From Dasypus novemcinctus (taxonomy: Eukaryota; Chordata; Mammalia; Cingulata; Dasypodidae), in NCBI RefSeq assembly GCF_030445035.2, contig NC_080677.1:103661513-103725512 (forward strand): a stretch of DNA of 64,000 nucleotides, read 5' to 3'. The stretch's first letter is position 1; each line of letters opens with the position of its first letter. Below are positions 23,801-35,398 of this stretch, piece after piece. The notes beneath the pieces were generated by a model, which worked only from the letters and a program-made list of their open reading frames with translations, did not search any database and was not told where the DNA came from. Position numbers and translations under genes: made by a program.

Positions 23801-25600
23801 TTGTTTATGATATAATTGTCTTAAGCATTTCCACAACTTACATTTAGAACCATACTAGACTTTCAATTTTTTTGTTCAATCATCTAATGTAATTTAGAAA
23901 AACTCATGAGGGGAAGGAACATGTATTATATTTACCCACATTATTTTCTCTTCTCATTGTTTTTTCTTCCTGATGTTTCATGATTCCTTCTTTTATCATT
24001 TTCTTTCTATTTAGAAAGCTCCTTTTTATCATTCTTTCATTGTAGCTCTTCTGGAAAAATTTTTCTTAGTTTTCCTTCATCTGAGAATGTCTTGATTCTC
24101 CTTCCTTCCTGAAGGATATTTTCATTGGAGATAAGATTCTGGGTTGATGGTTCTATTTTGTCAACACTTGAAAAATATTGTGCCACTTCCTTCTTGACTC
24201 CAGGGTTTCTGTTAATAAATCTACTGCCATTCAAGCTGTTTTTCCCCCATAAGTAATATGTCATTTCCCTTTGTCTGTTTTAAGATTTTTTCTTTGTTTT
24301 TAGTTTTTAGAAATGTTTCTATGCTGTGTTTTGTTGTTGAATTCTTCAGACTTATAGTCTGGAGTTCATTTGGCATCTTTATTCTGTGGGATTATGTTGC
24401 TCTTGTCAAACTCGGCAAATTTTAGGCCATTTTTTTTGTTTTATTTGTTTTGATTTGCCCTCTTTCTTTTCTTTTTTGAGACTGATGTTATGCATGTAAA
24501 ATATTTTGTTATAGTTCTTCAGACCCCTCAGGCTCTATTCATTTTCTTCAGTTATTTTCTCTCTGTTGTTCATGTTGGGTAATTCCTATTGGTCTATCTT
24601 CCAATTGCATTATTCTTTCCTCTGCCCCCTCATCATACCCATCCACTTAAAAAATTTTATTTAAGCTATTGAAATTTTCTGTTTAAATTTTTCCTTTATT
24701 TCTCCTATACATTTTATTTATATTTCTCTCTGTATTTCTTTCTGTGACTTTCCAGTTTTCATTTGTTTCAAGCATGTTTGTAGTGACTCACTGAAGAAAT
24801 TTTATGATGGTTGCTTTAAATTATTTGTCAGATAATCCTAATATCTATGTCATCTCTTTATGGTACCAGCTCATTGTCTTTTCTCATTTTGAGTTGGGAT
24901 TTTTCTGGTTCTTGGCATAATGAGTGATTTTCACTTGAAATATGAATATTTGTAGGCATTACATTATAAAACTCTGGATCTTATTTAACCTTCTATTTTA
25001 GCTGGTTTCCTATGAAACCACTTTGCCAGGGAGTGGGGAGATGGATTGCCTCTTTTCTGCCAGGGAAGTTGGAGATCCCAAAGGAACTTGATTTCTAAGG
25101 AACCTCTACTGACATCTGAAAGAGGGAAGGGTTCCTCGTTATTACTAGATGAGGGTGAGAAATACAGCTCTCCACTAGACCTCTGCTCATAACACTTTCT
25201 GGGAGGGGAGAAACTTGTTACTGCTCCCCAATAGATCACCCTTGACAAGACCTTAGTAGGGAATTCGAAGGTCACCTCAGTGCTACTAAGTGAGGGTTCA
25301 AGTCCAGGCCTCTTTGTAGGAGGATTGGAGCATCTTATTAGACCTTGGCAAGGGTGGAAGTCTAGACTCCCCACTTAAACTTTTATGTTCCATTTTGGTT
25401 TATGCATGTTGTCTATCTTTTTCACAAGTTCTTATGAAACATGCATCGTTGTTATTTTAAATTTGATTTCAGTAGTTCCCAAACCTGTATCACTTCTGAC
25501 TGTTAATCGCTTTATCTATTGGCACTGGCTTGTTTATCTTGCATTTTGCTGAACCAGCTCTTAATTTTATTTTTTGAATGCAGAATATTGTTTGTAGAAG
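20821..25600 (-). mobile_element. L1 LINE, minus strand, 3'-truncated, decayed
   Basis: From left to right the minus-strand element runs 3' to 5'. RT comes first (GGTATCAGAGTAACACTACC and TGCATTCCTGGGATAAACCC regions), then endonuclease (about 22240-23500), a long inter-ORF part, the ORF1 C-terminus (24037-24264, readable as KTFSDEGKLRK), the ORF1 coiled-coil part, and 5' sequence to about 25600. The 3' end (downstream of RT) is missing at 20821, exactly at the inverted-arm boundary. Many stop codons. A DAS SINE is inserted at 21610. Confidence 0.8.
21610..21893 (-). mobile_element. DAS SINE (tRNA-derived), antisense
   Basis: On the minus strand it starts GGGACGTGGCTGTGGCTCAA, passes a B-box-like GATTTGCATCCC, a body with AGCTGGCACAGCAAGAGG, and ends in AAATAAAAATAAATC. 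It is inserted within the minus-strand L1. The 60-90 codon frames here are by-products of the SINE. Confidence 0.85.
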
Positions 25601-26324
25601 AATAAAACAGAATAAAGTTAATAGTAATATACTCTCCATAATAAGCACTCCTCCTTTCTATCAAGCAGTTAATATCAAGCATTTAATGTGGTAGATGAGC
25701 CAATCTAGTCAGAAATTGAGTTAGGTCTGGGTTTCATTACCTTTACTGTACCACAATCTCCAAATTCTTAGAATATTTAGCTGCTAGTTTCTTGTGCTGA
25801 ATATGATTTGAGGTACTGGAAGGTTTTCTGCATGCACCTGTTCCACCCGCTGTTTTTACCATTCCCTGCACATCTCTGCAGAAAGAGGTACTGTCTCCCT
25901 AAGTTCTCGTTTTTCCCCAGAAGAAACTGATATTTTTTATTTGCTACTGTTATCATGCTGAGTCCCAGGAGGAGGCATCCCTCCCCCACCTTTTTTTTTC
26001 TGTTATACTCTGTCTTAGGCAAGTCCAAAGTCCTTAGAAGAGACCTTCTTTAGTGTTACTTCTCCTCCTCCTTATGGCAGCCAAATTCTGTCTTGTGTAA
26101 GTGGCACACGTTGTGCACTGGAGATTTCGATCCACTCTTCCACTCTATAGCAGACTCCTGCTTCTATTGATAAAGGATCCTGGACAAAAAAATATTTGAT
26201 CAATTGGTAAATAAATTTTTCTTTCATTTTGACATTTTGGTAGTAATCATGATTTTTTTTTAAGTAAAATCTGGCCTTTTCTTGTACTCTAAGAATCAAT
26301 TCATTACAATGTCACTGACTATCA
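25601..26324. other. Unique DNA between L1 and right inverted arm
   Basis: Minus-strand frames of 83 and 75 codons lack recognisable motifs; I see nothing else. Confidence 0.5.
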
Positions 26325-26885
26325 GTTCACCCAGAAATATGAAGCTTGACCATGCATCTTTTCAATAAATGTTTCAGTTAAAGAAATATATAATCATGGA
26401 TGCAGTACACTAGGTGAATTGTTGGTAACTAGGAAGCCGTAGAATATTTAAGACCTCATCTTTGAATCCTGGCTTTTTCACTCAAGCTGTAAGACGTGGG
26501 TTAGGTTATTGTGTTTCTTAGGCCTAAGTTTTGTCATCTAAGAAATGTGGATGGTACAAGCATCCAAGGCACAGGATTCTTGTGAGGATTGAATGAAATA
26601 ATATATGTGTTTATAAGAGTGCCTGCCACATATTATTAACTCAATAAATGTTTTGTATTTATTAATTATTATTACCCTCTATTAATTCTGTTCACATTGT
26701 GAATTTTCAAAATCTTCTCTTGATTAATATATAGGTCTCTGAAACTTAGAAACTTTAGGTTCATAGCTGTCACTAAATATAATGATTTGGGGTAATTGTT
26801 TTTCTAGGCTAAGAGAACCAATATAAAAGAAAGTAAATATGGAAAGGATTCATTTTATTTGATTGGGAAACAAAGAAACAAATAA
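26325..26885 (-). repeat. Right arm of the ~550-bp inverted duplication
   Basis: Reverse complement of 20270-20820. Shared non-MIR blocks include ATTTAGTGACAGCTATGAAC, TCAAGAGAAGATTTTGAAAA and GATTATATATTTCTTTAACT (minus-strand reading). Similarity ends at a TATTTCTGGGT segment on both sides. Confidence 0.85.
26440..26650 (+). mobile_element. MIR SINE (in right arm)
   Basis: TTTGAATCCTGGCTTTTTCA, then a TTGTGAGGATTGAATGAAAT block and GAGTGCCTGCCACATATTA, the sense MIR order. Confidence 0.8.
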
Positions 26886-27382
26886 ACAAAATACATTGTT
26901 TCAATAGTTTTCTTTATATCTGTAAATCTAGTTTAATATTGATACAAATAATATCTTAATGCAAGACTGATAGTTTGTATAAAACAACAATATCAATTTG
27001 TTATTGCTAATGTCCTTTGTGATGGGGGAAGGTCTTGTACAGTTCCATTATTAACTCTTTTGAATACCTGTCTTTCTTTTTCTCCTTCTATATCTCCCTC
27101 CTCTTCCTTCTGTACATATGTACACAGAATGTAAACTTTTTGAGGGAAACATCTATTTACTTGGTAAAGCTCTGTCTTCTAAGAATCAGAAAAGATTGTG
27201 GCATAAGTGCTCAATATGCAGTTTAAGCAAATAAGTAATTGTTTAATTATTACCTGATATGTTGGAACAAACAAACACTTTAAAATGCTAATTATGATGA
27301 GGATAATGGTAATGAATTTATTAGCATGATGAGGCCGTGTTAATGTATCTGATATTATTATTATTTTTAAAATACAGTGTTT
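26886..27382. other. Unique AT-rich DNA
   Basis: Nothing recognised. Confidence 0.5.
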
Positions 27383-27552
27383 TTTTTAAGATTTATTTAT
27401 TTCTCTTCCTTCCCCCCACTGTATTGTTTGAACTCGCTCTCTCTTCTCTATGTCTGTTCATTGTGTGCTTGTCTTTTATTAGGAAGCACTGGGAACCAAA
27501 CCCGGGACCTCCCATGAGGGAGGAAGGCACTCCCACTTTCCTCTCCCTCTAA
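27383..27552 (-). mobile_element. DAS SINE, truncated, antisense
   Basis: It begins TTTTTTTAAGATTTATTTAT (reverse complement of the A-rich DAS tail) and contains GAACCAAACCCGGGACCTCC, the antisense B-box region. The A-box end is missing. Confidence 0.8.
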
Positions 27553-28999
27553 TGTTATTTTGAAGGTATAAATGGATTTTTTAAAATGACTGCATATGTC
27601 AAACTCATAAATGTTTAAATTACAATGCCTTTTTATGCAAAAAATTTTATCCTTTACATTTAAAGAACCCAGTGAGATTTGTACCTGACATTTTGGAGAA
27701 CACTTTGATCATTTTGTGTGATGGTACTAGAATTCATGTGTTTAGTGAATGTGAATGTGAATGTGTTGTGTTTGTGTGTGTGTGTGCTTCTTTCTTTCTC
27801 TCTCTCTCTGAAAAATTTATATATTTTCAGAAACATTTTTCAGCCAGTATTATTTTATATGTAATGGAAAAGAAATTCAGAAGTTATAATAATTTTGCCA
27901 AAAAGGATGACTAAGGTAATCATAATTGAAACAATTATCTATACATGTATTTTATTTTTCTGAAATGATTAAAGTAGAATCCAATTACAAAATACCACAC
28001 TTTAAATTATAATTATAGCTGTAGAACCTGATGATGAAATGGCTTAAGCTAACTTACTGTAATAAATTAAAATGAAGACTGCTCTGATCTCAAGAATGAA
28101 AGCAAGGCCCATAGATAAACTTCATTCCCTAAGCTCTGGAACTTTTAAAGGGATCATTTTATTTTGGTGAACTATTTGTGAATTTAGTTTTTTCTTTTTT
28201 TTTAGTGGGTTAGCAGATTTTGGAATGTTGGGGTGAGGATTAATGTTGCAATATAATACCATATTCTTTGAAAGTCAAAACTAGAGTTCTATTTACTTTT
28301 GTTCTTTGCTTGCCAAAAAAATGCCATGTAATATAATCATAAGATAATGAAGCACTTTTTATAGACAAGATGCCACTTTGAAAGTGGCAATCTACAGGAC
28401 TGTGCTTTGAGTGGATTTCCTTGTCACCTGGTCAAGAAAGCCCTGCTGCTATAGAGGTCCTTATGTAAGTTTATTAATAGTATTCACTTAAGAAAGATTT
28501 TACCATTACTGAAATATATTTGCTATCTTCTGACAGAACTAAATATTCAGGGCAATAAACACCTTTCAATAAGATGCCTTGTAATATATGTAAAATAACC
28601 AGAGATCTGGGTCATAATCCAGGTCCGTAACTGATTGTCACCTTGAGAAAGTATATGTATTTAATTATTCAAATTACATTTTAAAATAAGACATGTCTCT
28701 TTATTTGGTTTTGTAATGGAAGGCTGGTGTAGAGTATTCAATATGTGTATATTACAGTGATAGGTATTGTGATCCCTGCCAGAATTTGTAAACCCTGCAA
28801 TGCTTGTTATTTTACTTGAGTAAAATGTTTTCCATAACTATCAGTTACAATTATTATTAGTAACCTTGAAGATAATTTTTCCATATTTAATTGCACTGTG
28901 GTTCCAAAATCTGTATTTTCTTGCAGTTATTTTCAAATATCATTAAAGCTTCATTCGCAAATTTATATGCTCTATTTTGTTATCTTTGAAAGTATCTTA
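27553..28999. other. Unique DNA with a short TG/TC microsatellite
   Basis: TG and CT runs lie at 27746-27812 (GAATGTGAATGTG, TGTGTGTGTG, TTTCTCTCTCTC). No gene or other family recognised. Confidence 0.55.
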
Positions 29000-29430
29000 G
29001 TTTCTCAGGGCTTCCAAAACAAAGTACCACATATGAGATAGTTTTAAACAACAGAAATTTATTATCTCACAACTCTGGAGGCTAGAAATCCAGGTCTGTG
29101 TTCTCTCTGAAACCTGTAGGGGAACCTCCTTCCTTGCCTCTTCTTGCTCCTGATTTTTGCTGATAATTCTTGGTTTGCAGCTGCATCATTTCAGTCTCTG
29201 CCTATTTCGTCACATCACATTTTCCCTCTGTGTTTGTGTCTCTTCTCTCCTTTTTATAGGAGCACTAGTAGTATTGAATTAAGGCCCACCCTACTGCAGT
29301 ATGACTGCATCTTAATTTGATTAATAATACCTTTTCAGCCTATTTCCAAAGAGGTCACAATCTGAGGTAATGGGGTTTAGGAATTGAACATGTCTTTCTG
29401 GGGACGCAATTCAATCCATAGTAGCAAGTA
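29000..29430 (-). mobile_element. MLT1-like LTR, antisense
   Basis: Blocks in the MLT1 antisense order: TTAAACAACAGAAATTTATT, CTCTGGAGGCTAGAAATCC, TTATAGGAGCACTAGTAG, AGGCCCACCCTACTG, and GGGGACGCAATTCAATCC at the end. Confidence 0.85.
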
Positions 29431-29625
29431 TTCATCAACATTGCTCTACCAAAGGAGTCTTAAATTTGTGGGGGACTTAGCTGGTAAATTCTTCAAAGAA
29501 AATGCAATTAGTTTTCCTTTTTATCCTGTAGACTTAAATGTTTGTTTTTTTTCTTTTTAGATTTAAGTTATATGTGTGAATAAATAAGCCAGGAAATCTA
29601 AGACTTTTAGAAGAGACCTCTTGTA
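29431..29625. other. Unique DNA
   Basis: Nothing recognised. Confidence 0.5.
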
Positions 29626-29936
29626 CAGTGCTACTCAAAGTATAGTCTGCATATTGGAGCAAATTCACCAATGTTTGTTGCAATTCCAAAATGAGATATG
29701 CACTAAAATTGCAAGTCTGCATTTAGAACACTTCAAAAATTCATACTACTGTGACATTCAGGTCACATGATCAGGCACTACACTCATCTCTTCTAAGAGG
29801 AAAGAAATCAGCTTGGGTGATGTCAGCTCACATGATGAGTTGCCTGTGGTAGGAGCTGCTCACTGGTCATGCACTGCAGGCACACATAAACTTTCAGCTG
29901 ATCTAAATTGCAACATTCCAAACTTGATAATACTGG
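29626..29936. mobile_element. Possible hAT-like element
   Basis: CAGTGCTACTCAAAGTATAG at the left and AAACTTGATAATACTGG at the right resemble the inverted termini of small hAT/Charlie elements. The interior is not one I recognise and no 8-bp target duplication was found. Confidence 0.4.
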
Positions 29937-30559
29937 TTTCCATTTAAACAGTAACATATAAGCAATAACTCTGCCCCTCACAAAATGAGTAATGGAGAAG
30001 GAATATTATATTCTTCCAGAAACTGTCACAAACACTAGTCATGGTTCTCAATGTTAACTTCAGTGCTGGGATATCTTATCTATAGTAGATGACAGAGCTA
30101 TAGGTTTATATATGACAAGATGCCTCCAAGGCCGAGGTGGTTATTGGCATATTTGATTTCCACTTATGTTTGCTAAAAGTACATAATTTCTGGCATTATT
30201 ACATTTCAGAAGACAAAGATGCTAGAGTTACATATTTTTTAATATTGTATAATGGTATAATGGCAGTATTATGCAAGGTGCTGAGTTGCTAAGTAGTTTA
30301 AGTCACATAACTACTCTTTATTTCATAGAGATTATCTTTTATGTGCTATGGTCATATGAGTAATTCTGAATAATGAGTGCCACATTAAGCCATGATAAGT
30401 TATACTTTAAAATATTTATTTGAAATATTAAATAAAAATCTGTATTTGGTTTGAAACTCAAAAGTATGTCCCTGATTTTAAAAGTAAGAAACAATTCTTA
30501 ATGAAAATACACTAAATAAAAATTATCTATAAAGTTATGGCCATAGAAAACTTGTTAAT
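29937..30559. other. Unique AT-rich DNA
   Basis: Nothing recognised. Confidence 0.5.
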
Positions 30560-31240
30560 ATTTGAATATCTTTATGTTTTAAAAAAATTATTTCAATAAC
30601 ATATATACAACCTTAAATTTCCCCCTTTAACCTCATTCAGATATATTATTCGGTGGTGTTAATTATATTCACAATGCTGTGAAACCATCACCAACATTCA
30701 TTACCACAACTTTTCTGTCACCCCTTGATTTCTGTATATTTTTGTAATAATTTCTTTGTGGCTACCCTGGGGTTTGTAGTATACAACATAAATGTTTAAC
30801 TTACTAGTTTGAAGTGATACCAACATAACTTCAATAGCATACATATTTTCTGCTGTCCATTTCCTATATTTATGTTGTCTTTGTCTCACTTTACCTCTAT
30901 ATTTTTTGCATGTCCTTTATGAGAAAATATGATAAATTCTTACTCAATTGTATTCTAATTGTTATAGGAATTAAAGAGTTATATATTGAGTATAGTATTA
31001 TTGGGATTTGCATTTACTCATTTAATTACTTTTACTGAATTTTTTGACTTCTTTATATTGCTCCAAGCCAAACTCTTCTGTCTTTTTCTTTCAACTTGAA
31101 GAACTCCCTTCAGTATTTCTTATAGGGAAGGTCTTTTGGTTACAAACTCTCTCAGTTTTGTTCATTTGTGTATGTTTTAAATTGTCTCTCATTTTAGAGG
31201 TGTTGTTATCCATTTGGATTTATAACCACCATTCAAAGTA
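30560..31240 (-). mobile_element. Old L1 fragments
   Basis: CTGTGAAACCATCACCAACA (L1M 3' UTR type), then GTGGCTACCCTGGGGTTTG and TATAGGGAAGGTCTTTTGG (inter-ORF/ORF1 type), all in antisense orientation. It is a composite of at least two decayed pieces. Confidence 0.6.
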
Positions 31241-32105
31241 GAGGAGAGTTTGAAGACATAGTAAAATAAGAGATGTTAAAGTTCATTTAGTTGGTCTACA
31301 AATATTCTTTCTCAATTATTCAGCACTTATTTTGAATATATTTTTCATATATTATTCTTATTTCTAACTCTCCTTTAGCCTCTAAAATAAACACTAGAAA
31401 TGTTACTTAGGGTCAATGTCCTGCAACTTGGGAATTGAGGTCTTGTGGGTGATTCAAGGCTAAGGTGATAATGTCCCAGGCCACTATGTTATAGATCCAG
31501 AATTCACATGTTTCATGTAACTTTTTCCTATATTCACTGTTCATGACTGGACTGAGTCAAATTATACCAATAGATTTTTTATTCACACAAGTGTGCCTCT
31601 AAAGAGTAAGATGAATTCTAAACCCATCCATTAAATCATTTTACTTACTCAACGTATTTTAATACTATTTCAGATAATGCTGGCAAGTACTTCTACTCCT
31701 TCTAAAGCAGGAGTAATATTTTGAAGAAGTTTCTAAAAACTGCCATAATAAACATAAATAAAAATATGTATTGTTTTCCAGGTCTTCAATTCTTTTATAA
31801 TGCATCTCATCTTTGCCAGGGCACATCATTCTTTTCACCTAAAAAATTACAGTGTTTTAATCATTTCCTTTTGGTAATGAAGACAAGCATCAGAAAATAC
31901 TTTGTTATTCTACTTAGGCATAGTTTCTCCTCCTTCCTCTCTACTGAAAAGAATATTTTCTGTATCATTAAGGTCAAACTGGAATAAAAAACTGAACAGA
32001 AGATCATCATTGCAGAAAAACACTATAATTGTCATTTCATATTCTTCCATGTATTTTCTTAACATCACACAAACAATACTCCACTGTGAATTGATTTAAC
32101 TCTTT
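31241..32105. other. Unique DNA
   Basis: Short plus-strand frames (31721-31987, 31902-32099) match nothing known to me. Confidence 0.5.
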
Positions 32106-32260
32106 CCTCCCCTACAGTCTGTGTGTTCGTTGAGAATAAGAATTATCTTTTATGTTTGTATTCCCAATGCTTGACCCTTGGTAAATTCTCTTTGCAACAT
32201 CAACTCAAATAATTTTAGTAGTTTAATTAATTAGTACTGAATTAATGTAGGTGGAAGATG
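32106..32260 (+). repeat. L2-like scrap and one copy of a ~75-bp direct repeat
   Basis: TTTGTATTCCCAATGCTTGA has the L2 3'-end look. From 32174 (TTGACCCTTGGTAAATTCTC) to about 32250 the sequence resembles 36068-36142. Confidence 0.45.
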
Positions 32261-32448
32261 AGGAAGGGAAAATAAAAGAAAGAAAGCTTTAAGAATTGAA
32301 AGAAAATCACCCTGCTTTAGTATTCCAACAGAATCTTCTCATTATTTGGGACTGGTGTTCTGTTATAAAACTCCCAATTCTTTAAATCCAGAAGGTGGTC
32401 ATGTGTAGTAGGAAAAATAATTCTTTGGGTTGGGAGGCTTTGGGTACT

Positions 32449-32459
32449 CATTTTATCTT
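32449..32459 (+). repeat. Target-site duplication, left, of RPL37 pseudogene
   Basis: CATTTTATCTT, identical to 32796-32806. Confidence 0.9.
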
Positions 32460-32795
32460 TTTTTTTTTTTAAACCAGAACATTCATTGCACAGCTAATCA
32501 GTGAAGTCCTTAAGAATAACCGGATCCTGCAATAGCTGCCTTCTTGGGTTTAGGTATAGTTCTTTATGTAATCCATGCCTGAATCTGTGGTATACCATGT
32601 TTAGGTGCCTTATTTGATCTTTACCAGTGGTATTTCCTCTTTTAGCCTTGGTACTCCTGTGCTTGGCAGAATAGCCACATTTGCCACAAGTGGAATTCTA
32701 GAGGTGGTAGGCCTTATATCCACAGCAGCAGAACAAGGTGTGCACCTTATTGTGACACTTTCCAATGATGACATTCCCTTCATCACTTCATTTCC
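32460..32795 (-). pseudogene. RPL37: Processed pseudogene of ribosomal protein L37
   Basis: The minus strand follows RPL37 mRNA from its start codon (ATG at 32783-32781) through the zinc-ribbon region (GTGGCAAATGTGGCTATTCT), TGCCAAGGCT-like basic segment and the 3' untranslated end (GCAATGAATGTTCTGGTTT), finishing in a poly(A) tract seen as the T run 32460-32470. An 11-bp target-site duplication CATTTTATCTT flanks it (32449-32459 and 32796-32806). It lacks introns, carries a short deletion in the middle and several frame disruptions, and cannot encode the full ~97-residue protein. The parent gene makes a large-subunit ribosomal protein; this copy arose by L1-mediated retroposition. The 67- and 62-codon frames over it are not genes. 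Confidence 0.92.
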
Positions 32796-32806
32796 CATTT
32801 TATCTT
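32796..32806 (+). repeat. Target-site duplication, right, of RPL37 pseudogene
   Basis: CATTTTATCTT, identical to 32449-32459. Confidence 0.9.
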
Positions 32807-32822
32807 AATCAATACATAGTAC

Positions 32823-32893
32823 CAGGGAAGTGGGTGTAACTGCTTGCTTCGCATTTTTGAGGTCCCAAGTTCAATCCCCAGTACTTCTAACTG
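32823..32893 (+). mobile_element. DAS SINE head fragment
   Basis: GGGAAGTGGGTGTAACTGC is an A-box region and GTTCAATCCCCAGTAC the B-box region of the tRNA-like head. No body or tail follows. The element is too diverged and short to be a tRNA gene. Confidence 0.75.
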
Positions 32894-33039
32894 GTATATT
32901 TGAGTGGTACTGATACTATATAATAGTATTAATTTTTAGAACTGAGTATATTTCCAGTTCTAAAAACTAATTCTGTAATATAATTTTCTGTTTTGGTAAT
33001 GAAAATAAAAATGGTGACTGTTCTGACTAAAACCACAAA

Positions 33040-33275
33040 GTTAATAATAGCTCAAATTGGCTTACCAATGTTTTACTTGTGCCCGGCAATGATGTCAGTG
33101 CTTTATATGTATTATCTCAACACCCACAACAATCCTATGGGGTAGATAATCGACTTAATTGCCTTTTACAGTAAACATACTGAGAGTTTAAGCAACTTGG
33201 CCAAAGTAAGTGATAGAGCTAGTATATGAGTATGAGCAGTCAGAATCTAGAACCTACCTATTTAGATAAGCTTGT
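33040..33275 (-). mobile_element. MIR SINE
   Basis: GCAATGATGTCAGTGCTTTA, AACAATCCTATGGGGTAGA and TTAAGCAACTTGGCCAAAG are in antisense MIR order. Confidence 0.8.
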
Positions 33276-33545
33276 TATGTAAATAAAAGCTAAGACTTAA
33301 ATTGTTGATAGCAATGAAAATTAATGGCAAAAATATCAAATGATCTTTTAGTTTCAAAACATATACATTGGGTTTTAAAACTAATATCTCATGTATTCTC
33401 AGGTGTTTTCATGTCAAAGTTCAAGAGTGAGAAAACTTTGCATTATTCACATAGGTGAATGAGTATGAAAAATATTTAACTTATAATTTGTTAAAAACGT
33501 TCATTCAAGTAAAATCCACCGCTTACACAATTTGCTTCTTTCTTT
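33276..33545. other. Unique DNA
   Basis: Nothing recognised. Confidence 0.5.
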
Positions 33546-33559
33546 AAAAGCTAAATACA
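33546..33559 (+). repeat. Target-site duplication, left, of DAS SINE
   Basis: AAAAGCTAAATACA, identical to 33954-33967. Confidence 0.9.
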
Positions 33560-33953
33560 GGGAAGCGGACTTTGCCCAGTGGACAGGGCGTCCGTCTACC
33601 ATAGTTCAAACCCCCAGCCTCCTTGACCCGTGTGGAGCTGGCCCATGTGCAGTGCTGATGCGCACAAGGAGTGCCATGCCACACAGGGGTGTCCCCCGCT
33701 CATGCGCAAGGAGTGCCCCCCGTAAGGAGAGCTGCCCAGCAAGAAAGAAAGTGCAGCCTGCCCAGGAATGGCGCCGCACACACGGAGAACTGTCGTAGCA
33801 ACATGATGTAACAAAAAGAGGCACAGATTCCCATGCCACTGGCAACAACAGAAGCAGACAAAAGACAAACGCAGCAAATGGACACTGAGAACAGACAACG
33901 GGGGTGGGCAAGGGGGGCGGGGACAGAAATAAATAAAAATATATCTTTAAAAA
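33560..33953 (+). mobile_element. Full-length DAS-III-type SINE
   Basis: It starts GGGAAGCGGACTTTGCCCAG (A-box region), keeps a shortened B-box area (AGTTCAAACCCC, about 13 bases lost before it), and continues through CCTTGACCCGTGTGGAGCTG, GTGCAGCCTGCCCAGG and ACAACAGAAGCAGAC to an A-rich tail. A 14-bp direct repeat AAAAGCTAAATACA flanks it (33546-33559 and 33954-33967). DAS SINEs are tRNA-derived, mobilised by L1, and characteristic of armadillos. CpG content is high for the window, so this is a fairly recent insertion. The 60-120 codon frames on both strands are SINE by-products. Confidence 0.93.
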
Positions 33954-33967
33954 AAAAGCTAAATACA
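33954..33967 (+). repeat. Target-site duplication, right, of DAS SINE
   Basis: AAAAGCTAAATACA, following the A-rich tail. Confidence 0.9.
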
Positions 33968-34439
33968 AGGTACTTTACCAAGTATTCTAATGTTAGGCAT
34001 TAACAAACCTTTTTGTTATAGGTATATAGAAAGGGAAAATATCTCTGTTGTATGAAAGAAATTTCTAGAAAACTTTTTTTTTTTTTTTTACTTCTGCTTC
34101 TAAACTGTGAAAATTCAGCTTTTGGTGACCATCTCTTTCAGAGTACAACTAGAAAAACTGGAAAATATACTCAACACAAAACAAACAAACAAAAAACATC
34201 TCTTTTAAGGAATTGGAGAACCAACCTAGGTGTGTCAGCCAGACATTTGTTGATTTCTAAACAGCAGAGTTAGAGAATGAGAGAAGATAAGATGTAACAA
34301 TTCCTAAAAAGAAGCACTGAGCACAGTTTTTTGTGTAATGTTCTTGCACTGATTACCTAAGACTGAGTCATTGATATTTGTTGTTTTAGATTGCTAGTGT
34401 AAATGATATTTTTTAAATTTAATTTTTAAATGACATTAC
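33968..34439. other. Unique DNA with a short T run
   Basis: A T run lies at 34073-34089; nothing else recognised. Confidence 0.5.
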
Positions 34440-35370
34440 ACAGAAAAACTTAATTTAAATATAGCCTCGTATTCTATGATTTTGCTGAATTGACAGATTT
34501 TAATACTTACCTGTAAATGTTTTCCTACTTTTTACATTTGCAAAGAATAAAAATTTTATTTTGTACTTTGCAATCATTACACCTTTATTTTTTAATCTCA
34601 TTTTATTACTACTACATAAGCTCTGACTTCAAGTTAAATATTTAATAGAAGTGGTCATAGTTGACTTCCTTATCAGGAGATAAGAAATCTCATCTGGAGG
34701 TCTTTTAATAAATATTTCATCATTGAATATGATGTATGCTGTAGGCATTTGTGGATACATTGAAAAAATCTTGTTTTCTTCTATTATTAATTTGCTGCAA
34801 ATTTTTATAAAGGGTGTTGAATTTTATGACATGCTTATGAGAAGATTTTATGATTTTATCCTTTATTTTGCTAATGTGAATAACATTAATTTTGGAGTGT
34901 TAAAGCAACATTACATACTTGGAATGAATACAACCTCGTCCTGATGGATTCTAATATTACACAATCCTGAATTCTAATTGCCAGTATTTTGCTTAGGATA
35001 TTTGCACCTATGCTAATGAGAGTGTTTTTCTGCTTTTGCTTTTGTTCTTATGATATTAACTTTTAGGCATTTGTGTCAAGGTTATGGTGGCCTCCAAAAT
35101 TAAATTTGGAATGCCTTCACTCTTTTTGAATCTCTGGAGGAATATGTGTAAAACTTATTTTATGTTTTCCTTCCATGTTTTGATGAAATTACCACTAAAG
35201 CCACCTGAGTGTGGAGATATTTTTGTTGGGAAATTCTAATAACTGTAAAGATTCATTTACTTTTAATAGATATTGCTAGTCAACTTTTCTCAGTCTTTTA
35301 TTTTTAAATTTTATTCTTTAAGCAATTTGTTTATTTCATGGACTTTTTAAAATTTTTTGCATAATTGTTT
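34440..35370 (-). mobile_element. Old L1 ORF2 fragment, first part
   Basis: Antisense L1 RT text: TTTGCTGAATTGACAGATT, AAATATTTCATCATTGAATA, TATGAGAAGATTTTATGATT, TTAGGATATTTGCACCTATG. It continues after the SINE insertions at 35671. Confidence 0.7.
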
Positions 35371-35398
35371 CATAATACTCTTTCTGTCTGTCGTCTGT

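Noticed and set aside
32605..32808. Open frames on both strands (67 and 62 codons)
   Set aside because: They lie over the RPL37 processed pseudogene and are not in the ribosomal protein's frame throughout.
33560..33953. tRNA gene resemblance at the start of the SINE
   Set aside because: The head is a diverged tRNA-derived SINE promoter with a shortened B-box area and a SINE body and tail, flanked by target duplications.
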